DNA of 64,000 nucleotides from contig JBOHUG010000009.1 of the NCBI GenBank assembly GCA_050734135.1, positions 61,288 through 125,287 on the forward strand. The letters are read 5' to 3'. This stretch comes from Bog-877 sp050734135 (GTDB lineage Bacteria; Chloroflexota; Dormibacteria; Aeolococcales; Bog-877). Position numbers and translations under genes: made by a program. This document shows positions 19,587 to 26,806 of the stretch, in pieces. Position 1 is the stretch's first letter. Every line of letters starts with the position of its first letter. The notes below the pieces were generated by a model. The model searched no databases. It saw nothing but the letters and a program-made list of their open reading frames with translations, and was not told where the DNA came from.

Positions 19587-20846
19587 CTAGCGCCGGAGCC
19601 CGAAGCGCCGGGCGGGGACCAGCTTGGTCTCTGCCTTGACTTCCGCCTGAGCACTGCCGACAGGGGCCAGACCGCGGGCCAGGTTGCGGAAGAGCACGGA
19701 TACGTCGGAGTCCGGGTGGGAGACGACCAGCGGTACCGCACGGTGGATCGATCCACCCACCAGGCGCGGTTCCGATGGAATCTGCAGCTTGACCGGGAAC
19801 CTAAGGTTGCGCTCGATGCTGGCAGCGTCGTAGACCGCGTGGGCGTCATGGGCATTGACGGCGACCATGACGCGGGAGCGGTCTACCTTCAGCGACTCCA
19901 GCATCTTCAGCATCAGGCGGGTATCCTTAATCGCAGGGATGGTGAGCTCCCCGACCACGATGATGTGGTCGGCTAACTCGGTTGCTTCTAGGGTAGCCTC
20001 CGATAGTTGACTGCCGCTGTCCACGACGACATAGTCAAACTCTCGTCGCAGAACGTCGACGATGGCACGCACATGCTCCGCCCGGACCAGGTCTCCGAAC
20101 TCCGGACTGAAGGGGCCCAGGAGCACCCGGATCCCCTCCGGGCCGTCGGCCAGGATATCGTCCACGAACTCCCAGTCCAGTGCGCTCTCACTGTCCACCA
20201 GCTCCGTGATGGTCTTGGCGTGGTCGAGATTGAGCATCACCCCGATGTCGCCAAACTGCAGGTCAAGGTCGACCAGACAGACCCGGGCGCCTGTTTCCCG
20301 CTTGAGAGCGGCAGCCAGGTTGATCGCTACAAAGGTCTTGCCACAGCCGCCTTTGCCGCTCAGGATCAGGCAGACCTGGCATCCTTGAGGTGGCGGCTCC
20401 CCATTGCCCAACTCCGCTGGAGGCTGCCGGGGCAGGTAGGCCCCCTTCTTCTCCTCCATCTCGTAGACCCGGCGAATGCTGGACACCAGCTCATCGCCGG
20501 TAAAGGGCTTGATGAGAAACTCTCGAGCACCCGACTGCATCGCTCGGCGCAGGTAGTCACGCTCGCCTTGGACTGACATGATCACGACCGGGGAGTTGGG
20601 CGACTCGACCGCGAGGGTCTCGGTGGCAGCGATTCCGTCCATGCCCGGCATATTCACGTCCATCAGCACCACGTGGGGCGCCAGCTGCCTCGTGATATCG
20701 ATCCCCGACCGGCCATCGCCAGCGGTCCCGACTACCTCGATGTCCTCCTCGAAGGAGAGCAACTTCTTGAGGTTCTCTCGGGTGCTGGCGATGTCGTCGA
20801 CGACCACTACCCGGATCGGGGGCTTGCTCGCCACAGTGCTGGTCAC
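19587..20846 (-). CDS. tadZ: Receiver-domain TadZ/CpaE localisation ATPase
   Basis: A 419-residue fusion of a CheY-like receiver domain (about 10-130) and a MinD/ParA-type ATPase (about 155-400). The receiver has the full phosphorylation set: acidic pair D17/D18, acceptor D63 in LMDVNMPGMDG, S91 and K113 in IKPF. In many TadZ/CpaE proteins this domain is degenerate. The ATPase has deviant Walker A SGKGGCGKT (163-171) and DLDLQFGDIGVML. TadZ proteins position the Tad machine at a cell site. Start is GTG 20846, 34 bases after cpaB. A histidine kinase is encoded just upstream of the operon at 22480-23541, making phosphorylation control plausible but unproven. Confidence 0.92.
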   Translation of the reverse strand: MTSTVASKPPIRVVVVDDIASTRENLKKLLSFEEDIEVVGTAGDGRSGIDITRQLAPHVVLMDVNMPGMDGIAATETLAVESPNSPVVIMSVQGERDYLRRAMQSGAREFLIKPFTGDELVSSIRRVYEMEEKKGAYLPRQPPAELGNGEPPPQGCQVCLILSGKGGCGKTFVAINLAAALKRETGARVCLVDLDLQFGDIGVMLNLDHAKTITELVDSESALDWEFVDDILADGPEGIRVLLGPFSPEFGDLVRAEHVRAIVDVLRREFDYVVVDSGSQLSEATLEATELADHIIVVGELTIPAIKDTRLMLKMLESLKVDRSRVMVAVNAHDAHAVYDAASIERNLRFPVKLQIPSEPRLVGGSIHRAVPLVVSHPDSDVSVLFRNLARGLAPVGSAQAEVKAETKLVPARRFGLRR

Positions 20847-20880
20847 GACCTACCGACTAATCCTCGGCTAGGCTCGCTCC

Positions 20881-22047
20881 TCAGGATCCACCGCTCGAGC
20901 CGACGGTGAAGCCGAAGAGGTTTTGCAGCATCTGCGCACTACCCGAATTGTTGCCTGCCGCAGCCGACGAGCTGGTAGCAGCTGTTGAGCCGCAGTACAG
21001 CACACCCTGGTCTGACGCGAGCTCATTCTGCGCCTCGATTAGCGCAAACTGATCCTGCGCCAGGGTAGCGGAGTCCGACAGAACCTGTGCCTTGGCAGCC
21101 TGGTACGCCGAGCCACTTCCTGACAAGCTCTGCAGTGCGGTGTTGTCCTTGTTGTAGAGCTTGTGCGCCGCGTTGTAGGTCGTGGTAGCCGCCGTGACAC
21201 CTTGCTGAGCGGACTGCAGGTCCTCTTCGATGATCGGGTTCACTGCGCTACCGGCCACACACGCTTGGGTGTACTCGTCAGCTGGAGTTGAGGTTACCGG
21301 AATGTATCCGTGCCCATAGTCCGCCGTGGACCGCAGGGCGATGGTGTATATCGACCCGGAGCGAACCATCTCCGTGACACCCAGGGCCTGGCTTCGCGTC
21401 AGTTGAAGAACGACCAGACCTCCACCGGATGAGCTCGATGCGCCGCCGGTAGTGGAAGGCGAGCCCACGCTGATGACCGGGAGATCTTCGAACGTGAAGT
21501 CCGTGTTCCCATTGCTATCCACGCCGATGATGTCAATGCGGTCGCCCACCTGAAGATACCCGGCTACCGACTGCTGGGCGGTAAGGGGAATAGCGACCGC
21601 CACTTGCCCGGCGGGCAGGTTGAGGTTTCCGAACGACGGCGACTGGGTGGCCTTGTTGACCGACACCGAATTCTCGGTGATGACGGTGTTGGGCGTCATC
21701 GCGACCACTGCATAGAAGTCCGAGACCGATGATGTGGTCGGCTGGGTCGCCGACACCCCGGCGGTGGCCGCACAGGCCTGACGAACGAGTTGCTGGCACG
21801 ACGTGTACGCGTCAACAGGGAGGAGTCCCTTGATACGCGTTTCCTCGAGCATGCCAGCCGTGATCAGGGCACCGCTAGGAATAGAGACCTTTGCGACCAC
21901 GACCAGCTGTCCGGTCGTTGGAGCCGTCGGCGTGTTGTTGGTGTTGGCGCGAGTGAAGTAGTAAGCCGCGCCGAACGCAAAGATCGCGAGGATCAGCCCT
22001 ATGGCTATCCAGACCTGATTGACCCGTCCTTTCAAATCGGTCGTCAC
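20881..22047 (-). CDS. cpaB: Flp pilus assembly protein CpaB/RcpC
   Basis: A 388-residue periplasm- or wall-facing Tad protein. It has one N-terminal TM (about 12-31), a SAF domain beginning VVVAKVSIPSGALITAGMLEET (split by a roughly 45-residue Cys-containing insert near 75-115) and the RcpC/CpaB domain through about residue 245. Beyond the usual end lies an Ala/Gln/Asp-rich helical stretch (about 272-350) with heptad-like spacing, then a Ser/Gly tail. Typical CpaB proteins are 250-320 residues, so the C-terminal extension is unusual. It follows flp by 101 bases with a strong hairpin in between. Confidence 0.88.
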   Translation of the reverse strand: MTTDLKGRVNQVWIAIGLILAIFAFGAAYYFTRANTNNTPTAPTTGQLVVVAKVSIPSGALITAGMLEETRIKGLLPVDAYTSCQQLVRQACAATAGVSATQPTTSSVSDFYAVVAMTPNTVITENSVSVNKATQSPSFGNLNLPAGQVAVAIPLTAQQSVAGYLQVGDRIDIIGVDSNGNTDFTFEDLPVISVGSPSTTGGASSSSGGGLVVLQLTRSQALGVTEMVRSGSIYTIALRSTADYGHGYIPVTSTPADEYTQACVAGSAVNPIIEEDLQSAQQGVTAATTTYNAAHKLYNKDNTALQSLSGSGSAYQAAKAQVLSDSATLAQDQFALIEAQNELASDQGVLYCGSTAATSSSAAAGNNSGSAQMLQNLFGFTVGSSGGS

Positions 22048-22107
22048 CGTCCTAAACCTCCGATGGGATTACCGCCGGCCCCAGGGCCATTGGGTGGGAT
22101 TGACAAA

Positions 22108-22133
22108 CGCGCGGCGGGTCGCCCCGCCGCGCG
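22108..22133 (-). terminator. Strong GC hairpin between flp and cpaB (attenuator)
   Basis: An 11-base-pair perfect stem (CGCGCGGCGGG with CCCGCCGCGCG) closes a four-base loop. On the minus-strand transcript the hairpin is followed by GTTTGT, a weak U tract. Its place between the pilin gene and the assembly genes suits partial termination or 3' mRNA protection, so that pilin is made in excess. It is not a perfect intrinsic terminator because the U run is short. Confidence 0.6.
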
Positions 22134-22148
22134 CCTGAGTGCTTCGAA

Positions 22149-22352
22149 TCAGCCAGAGAGACCAGTGTTGATGTTTGAGAAAACGTCGCTGACTCGGTGT
22201 CCCACGACTGTGAGGATAACGATGACAACGATGGCGATCAGCACCAGAATCAACGCGTACTCGACCATCCCCTGGCCCTCTTCGTCCGAGTCTCGGTGCG
22301 AGACTACCTGACCGATTCGGTCACGCAGCCGTACGTACCAACTTCCGAGCAT
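22149..22352 (-). CDS. flp: Flp/Fap-type type IVb pilin
   Basis: The major pilin of the Tad system, 67 residues. A basic/acidic leader of 26 residues ends DSDEEG; cleavage before Q27 gives a mature protein starting QGMVEYAL with Glu at position 5, as in type IVb prepilins. The following hydrophobic segment (about 29-50) is the assembly helix. The Shine-Dalgarno is strong: AAGGAGG at 22363-22369 with a second GAAGG directly before ATG 22352. No TadV-type prepilin peptidase is encoded in the window, so it must be supplied from elsewhere. It is the first gene of the Tad run. Confidence 0.95.
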   Translation of the reverse strand: MLGSWYVRLRDRIGQVVSHRDSDEEGQGMVEYALILVLIAIVVIVILTVVGHRVSDVFSNINTGLSG

Positions 22353-22420
22353 TCCTTCTAAACCTCCTTACCGCTCGCAATCCAGGAATTCGCATTCCCA
22401 GGCCTAGCAATGGCAGCCGG

Positions 22421-22426
22421 AGTATA
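22421..22426 (-). promoter_or_regulatory. Candidate -10 element of the flp promoter
   Basis: The minus strand reads TATACT followed by CCGG in the 127-base gap between the histidine kinase gene and flp. The transcript would carry a leader of about 60 bases with a strong ribosome-binding site. The -35 region is not recognisable, so a non-housekeeping sigma factor or an activator may be involved. Confidence 0.4.
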
Positions 22427-22479
22427 TGGTGAGGTGGCCCGCCACCCGTGTAACCGCTGCGTAACTTTCCTGTTAGGAC

Positions 22480-23541
22480 TCAGGGCTCGATCGGTAGGGT
22501 GACTCGGACCTCGGTGCCGCGGCCGACTTGGGAAAGGATCTCCAACTGCCCACGCTCCAGATCGGCACGCTCCCGCATCGAGATCAATCCGAAGTGGGGC
22601 TCACGGGCCAACCTCATTTCCACCGCCGCCAGGTCGAACCCCTCGCCGTCATCCTTGATGACTGCGCTGACCCGCTGGGGCTGCAGATTGATCAGGACGT
22701 CCAGGCTGCGGGCTCGGGCGTGCTTGCGAACATTTACCAGAGCTTCCTTGACGATGCGGAAGAGAGCGCCCTCAGTGGCAGAAGGCAGTCGGCGCTCGGT
22801 GCCGATAACTGACAGCCGGCCCTCGATCCCCTCGGCGTCCCGGAACTCGTTGACCAGGCGGCGCAGGGTGGGGATCACCCCCAAGTCGTCGAGGGTCATC
22901 GGCCGCAGATCGAAAATCAGCTGGCGGGTCTCATCCAAGACCGCCTTCATGGCGTCCTTGAAGCTCTGGACCTCGGCCTTGGCGCGCTCTGGCTCCCGGT
23001 CGACCATGCGCTCCAGGATCTCGGCCCGAAGCACCAGGTTGGACATGGACTGGGCCGGTCCGTCATGCATATCCCGGGCGATCCGCATCCGCTCCTCGTC
23101 GATGGTCTGGAACACCTGGCGCGAGGCGCTCCGGTAGCGAGCCAGGCCTTCCTCCAGGGTTCCGTCGGGAGGTCGGTGATCCTCCAACTGCTCCGCGGCG
23201 GCTTTCATCAAGGAGTGCCAATACCGAAGCTCTTTGGCCCAGCTTCGGCAGTGGGCCAGCCGCAGCCTGGCCAAGGTCATCTCCGAGCGAAGCGCGAAAC
23301 ACCGTCCGATGGCGGCCTCCACCTCGGCGGAGGTAAAGCGAGCGTGGTCACGCAGCACATGGCGGCGGACGATGTCGGAGTCCTCCAGCCGATCACCGAC
23401 CTGATCCAGGGCTCCAAGCAGCTGCATGACCTCCTCGTCGATGGTGAGGAGCGCGTTCTCTACCCGCAGCACCTCCTCCTCCAGTACCAGCTGGAGCTCC
23501 CCGAGGGGTGAAGCCAGGGGCGAAACGGGACGAGCGGCCAC
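22480..23541 (-). CDS. Cytoplasmic DegS/NarX-type sensor histidine kinase
   Basis: A 353-residue kinase with no TM segment. An all-helical N-terminal sensor region (about 15-140, DegS-like coiled coil) precedes a HisKA_3 box, ERMRIARDMHDGPAQ, with acceptor His near residue 159. The HATPase_c domain has N-box FRIVKEALVNVRKHA, G1 DDGEGFD and G2 GLISMRERA. Such kinases normally partner NarL/LuxR-type regulators, but none is nearby. The closest receiver domain is the N-terminus of TadZ, four genes on. I start at GTG 23541 (TTG 23547 is also possible). It lies upstream of flp on the same strand and divergent from the gene at 23654. Confidence 0.92.
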   Translation of the reverse strand: MAARPVSPLASPLGELQLVLEEEVLRVENALLTIDEEVMQLLGALDQVGDRLEDSDIVRRHVLRDHARFTSAEVEAAIGRCFALRSEMTLARLRLAHCRSWAKELRYWHSLMKAAAEQLEDHRPPDGTLEEGLARYRSASRQVFQTIDEERMRIARDMHDGPAQSMSNLVLRAEILERMVDREPERAKAEVQSFKDAMKAVLDETRQLIFDLRPMTLDDLGVIPTLRRLVNEFRDAEGIEGRLSVIGTERRLPSATEGALFRIVKEALVNVRKHARARSLDVLINLQPQRVSAVIKDDGEGFDLAAVEMRLAREPHFGLISMRERADLERGQLEILSQVGRGTEVRVTLPIEP

Positions 23542-23653
23542 GCCCAAAGGTTACGGGGTGGCCCTGAGAAATGCCCGGGGTCGGTCCGGTGACGGCTGCG
23601 TGAAGATGGTCGCCCCCACCTACACTGGCGCCCGTGATCGCTCCGGGTGTCCC

Positions 23654-25246
23654 ATGGATCAGGCCCAGCTGAAGGCTAAGCCCACGCGGAGCCCGTGGCT
23701 GACCATGCCCAGGTTCCTCGCCGTCAGTGGACTCCTGGTGGCGATGCTGCTGGCGCGACCTGAGGAGATGGACCCGGACTTCTGGTGGCACCTCCGTAAC
23801 GGCAAGACTCTGCTCGCCACCAACGCTCTGATCCACGTCAACCCCTATGCCTTCATGGCGGTCGGGCGCCACTGGGTCATGCAGGAGTGGCTCAGCGAGT
23901 CCTGGATGGCAGCGGTCGCGGCCGCAAGCGGCCGCTTGGGGGTCGTGATCGTCTACGAGCTGATCACCCTGGCTCTCTTTCTACTCATCTGGTTGCGGGC
24001 TCGGGAGTTGGGACCCGCCCATGGCCTGACCCTGGCGGTGGGGATCTTGCTGGCTGGGCTCGTCGCCTATCCGATCCTGGGTCCGCGATCCCAGATGGAC
24101 TCCTACGTGCTCACCGCCCTGGTGCTGTTCTTGGTGGAGCGGCAGCTGCGGCGCGGCGGCCACGTCGCCTGGCTGCTGCCGCCTCTATTCCTGATCTGGT
24201 CCAATCTGCACGCGGGCTTCATTCTCGGTTTGATCTTCCTGCTGGCGATCGTCGGCGTCGAGGCGCTCCTGGCGCTGCTGGGGCGCCGGACCCACCCGGA
24301 GCGGCGCCGCATCGGGCAGCTCGCCTGGGCGACCGGTTGCTCGGTAGCCGTCTGTCTGATCAACCCCAACGGGGCAGTGATCGTCGCCTATCCTTTCGAG
24401 ACCCAGTTCAACACAGCCCAGCAGGCCCTGATCCAAGAGTGGCAGAGCCCCGACTTTCACTCTGCAGTACTGCTGCCCCTGTTGTTCTTCGTTCTCACCC
24501 TGGCGGTCCTGTTGGTGCGCTACCGGCAGATCACCCTCCGGGACGGACTGGTTCTCGTCCTGAGCCTCTTCCTCACACTTCAGTCGGTCCGCAACAGCGT
24601 CTTTTTGGTGGCCGCCGGAGCTCCGGTCTGGATCAATCTGGCGGATCGGGTCCGGGTGGAATTGGCCCGCCACTGGCGCCTTCGCGGGCGACTGCGCCAA
24701 CCGCCGTTGGTGATCCTGGTCGAGTTGCTCGAGATGGTCTTGCTGGTGGCGATCCTGATGGTGCAAGTGGATGCCGGAGGTAGCCCCCAGCTCGCCTCCT
24801 CCACCTATATCAACGCCTTCCCGGTCTGCGCAGCCCGCTGGCTTGACCGGGGCCCGGCCCAGCTCCGCGTCTTCAACCAGTACGGGGACGGAGGGTTCCT
24901 CGCCTACACCGTCCCCAAGGACAAGGTCTTCATCTTCGGTGACGCCGCCCTGATGGGGAGCCAATTGCTGGAGCGTTACGCCTCGATCATCGACCTCTCG
25001 CCCCAGTGGCTCAGCCGCCTCGACGCCAGTCCCTCAGAGTTGGTGGTGTTCGAGCGTGGGACCGCCTTTCCCGACGCGCTCCAGCGCGCCTCCCAGTGGA
25101 CCCTGGTCTACCGCGATCGGCGGGTTGAGGGGTTCGAGCGCACCAGCCTGCTCCCGACCCTGCCCCTGCCGCCCAATCCGACAGCGGAGAGCTGGCGCCA
25201 ACAGGGGGTGGCCGCCTGCGTCGGCCAGGCTCGCCGGCTTAGCTAG
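23654..25246 (+). CDS. Polytopic membrane protein with D-x-W-W-H-L motif
   Basis: A 530-residue membrane protein with ten or more TM segments and a C-terminal soluble part of about 140 residues. The first loop after TM1 reads EEMDPDFWWHLRNGKTLL, and the second loop has HWVMQEWLSE. The same pattern (WFWHLANGE, RSWLADF) occurs in the protein at 26807-28360, and both end in a domain with a DD or GDA motif and a late VFERG/VFDSG-type strand. The layout resembles GT-C-like envelope transferases, but no activity can be assigned. I start at ATG 23654; more upstream frames overlap the divergent kinase gene. The last four bases overlap the VKOR stop. Confidence 0.6.
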   Translation: MDQAQLKAKPTRSPWLTMPRFLAVSGLLVAMLLARPEEMDPDFWWHLRNGKTLLATNALIHVNPYAFMAVGRHWVMQEWLSESWMAAVAAASGRLGVVIVYELITLALFLLIWLRARELGPAHGLTLAVGILLAGLVAYPILGPRSQMDSYVLTALVLFLVERQLRRGGHVAWLLPPLFLIWSNLHAGFILGLIFLLAIVGVEALLALLGRRTHPERRRIGQLAWATGCSVAVCLINPNGAVIVAYPFETQFNTAQQALIQEWQSPDFHSAVLLPLLFFVLTLAVLLVRYRQITLRDGLVLVLSLFLTLQSVRNSVFLVAAGAPVWINLADRVRVELARHWRLRGRLRQPPLVILVELLEMVLLVAILMVQVDAGGSPQLASSTYINAFPVCAARWLDRGPAQLRVFNQYGDGGFLAYTVPKDKVFIFGDAALMGSQLLERYASIIDLSPQWLSRLDASPSELVVFERGTAFPDALQRASQWTLVYRDRRVEGFERTSLLPTLPLPPNPTAESWRQQGVAACVGQARRLS

Positions 25247-25794
25247 CGCGAGCGCCGCGGAGGGGGGGACTTGGCTTGGGGTACAGCCCGCCAGAGCGTG
25301 ATCAGGAAGGTCACCAACAGCGTCACGTGCACGGTGCTGCACCACAGGCAGATGTAGTGCACCTCGACCACCTCGATGAAGACCAAATACAGCGCGGTGA
25401 GCAGGCCTAGCCCTCCCCACACAGCGTGGACCTGGCGCAGGCCGTAGACCTCGGGGCGCCGGAGTTGGGCAAGGGCCAAGACCAGGCTGATCAGAAAGAA
25501 GGCAAGGCCCGGGACGGTGATCGGGATGGCGGTGCCCGGGAGAACGGAGTAGGAGCTGGTCAGGACCGCCTCGCAGTTCACCAGACCCTGATCGCTGCAC
25601 ACCAGAAGTGCGGGGGCGTAGTGCACCGCGGTCAGGTACCCGGCGAGTCCCATTCCGAGTAGGGCAAGCACACCGAGTGCCATCGCGCCCCAAGGCAGGG
25701 TGCCAGTCGTATCCATCGACGGTCCGGCTGCGCTCTCCGCGTCTGAACCGGAAGCTACCGGAGCCATCCGGCGGCGGCCCCGGGGCCTGCTCAC
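25243..25794 (-). CDS. Vitamin K epoxide reductase (VKOR) family protein
   Basis: A 183-residue integral membrane thiol oxidoreductase, the functional analogue of DsbB. It shows four to five TM segments, the loop cysteine pair C66 and C74 (CSDQGLVNCEAVL), the conserved Ser/Tyr after it (SSYS), and the active C149-L-W-C152 near the last TMs. Bacterial VKORs pass electrons from a DsbA-like partner to quinone. The GTG start at 25794 overlaps the stop of the DUF929 gene by four bases, and that gene encodes an anchored CPYC protein, so the pair probably forms an oxidative folding system. A basic N-terminal tail of about 30 residues precedes TM1. Confidence 0.92.
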   Translation of the reverse strand: MSRPRGRRRMAPVASGSDAESAAGPSMDTTGTLPWGAMALGVLALLGMGLAGYLTAVHYAPALLVCSDQGLVNCEAVLTSSYSVLPGTAIPITVPGLAFFLISLVLALAQLRRPEVYGLRQVHAVWGGLGLLTALYLVFIEVVEVHYICLWCSTVHVTLLVTFLITLWRAVPQAKSPPPRRSR

Positions 25795-26756
25795 GTCGTG
25801 GCTTTCAACGTAGTTTGCAGGGACTTGATCATCGAACTATTGCAGACCGACCCCGGCTTCTCCCCCGTGACCACGCACGTAGCGGCGGTAACGTAGTTGG
25901 CGCCGCCCAGTATTTCCTGAGCGGCAACCGACTTGGTGTTTCGTAGTTGCGTGGCGACCTGATCCCAGGTGAGTCCTTGAAGCGCGGACACGTTGGTCGA
26001 GCGGGCTTCGCTCCCGATCTGGACGAATGTGCCCGCGTAGTCAAGGAAGGGATAGTCCCCGCCACTGTCGATGCCGGAATATGCGGTGGCCAAGGTCTCA
26101 GGCAGTGATTGGAGTGCCGCATAGGGCGCGCCGTCGTTGTTCAGGGATACATTGCTTTGGTATTCGCGAGGCACAAACGCGACATAGGTACTCCTGAACT
26201 TGGCCCCATAAGCAAAGGTAAACGTCGGCACGTTGGACGGTGAGTCATAGACCGACGAGCGAATAATGTGCAACCCCGACCAGGTCCCGAACCGGCTGAG
26301 ACCTACGATCAGTGACCACCGCTGCAGAGCACAGTAGGGACAGAACTCCGCGCCGACATAGCCAATCTCCGGCAGACCGTCGGAGGTGAGTGCCGCCGGC
26401 TTATACGAGGCGGGGATGTTGAGTGGGGTATTGCTGATGCTCCCCGCCTTGACCGCCTCCAACGTGTGGACCGGAATCGTCGTAAGTGAAGTGATCAGGG
26501 AGGCGGGCGCAGGCAACACCGCCTTGTCCTGCTTCAGATTACCTGTCAGAGTCAGTTCCAGCACCACCACCACGACCAAGAACACCGCCACCACACCGAT
26601 TACCCCGGAGATCAGGCCCCAGGGCCGCCGCGAGTCAGCGCGGCGATAGTTACGACCCGCGCTGCGGCCCCGAGCCTGCTGCCGACTCCCGGCGGTGCGT
26701 CCTTCGGAGGCTGCCTCTCGCATCTGCCGCCGGACCGCCATTGACTTCTTGGACAT
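25791..26756 (-). CDS. DUF929 membrane-anchored thioredoxin-like protein (CPYC)
   Basis: A 321-residue protein with a very basic N-terminus (1-44), one TM (about 46-70) and an exported DUF929 domain. The motif EIGYVGAEFCPYCALQRW places a redox CxxC at C139/C142, the same dipeptide as glutaredoxins, in a thioredoxin-like setting. Two further cysteines near the C-terminus (TAATCVV and SVCNSS) may form a structural disulfide. Coupling to VKOR by a GTGA overlap suggests it is the VKOR-recycled thiol oxidase. A good Shine-Dalgarno AGGAG precedes ATG 26756. Confidence 0.85.
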   Translation of the reverse strand: MSKKSMAVRRQMREAASEGRTAGSRQQARGRSAGRNYRRADSRRPWGLISGVIGVVAVFLVVVVVLELTLTGNLKQDKAVLPAPASLITSLTTIPVHTLEAVKAGSISNTPLNIPASYKPAALTSDGLPEIGYVGAEFCPYCALQRWSLIVGLSRFGTWSGLHIIRSSVYDSPSNVPTFTFAYGAKFRSTYVAFVPREYQSNVSLNNDGAPYAALQSLPETLATAYSGIDSGGDYPFLDYAGTFVQIGSEARSTNVSALQGLTWDQVATQLRNTKSVAAQEILGGANYVTAATCVVTGEKPGSVCNSSMIKSLQTTLKATT

Positions 26757-26806
26757 GCTCTCCTGCAGGGGGTGCGTGGTTGAACTCGGATCCTAGCCCA
26801 AAGGTA

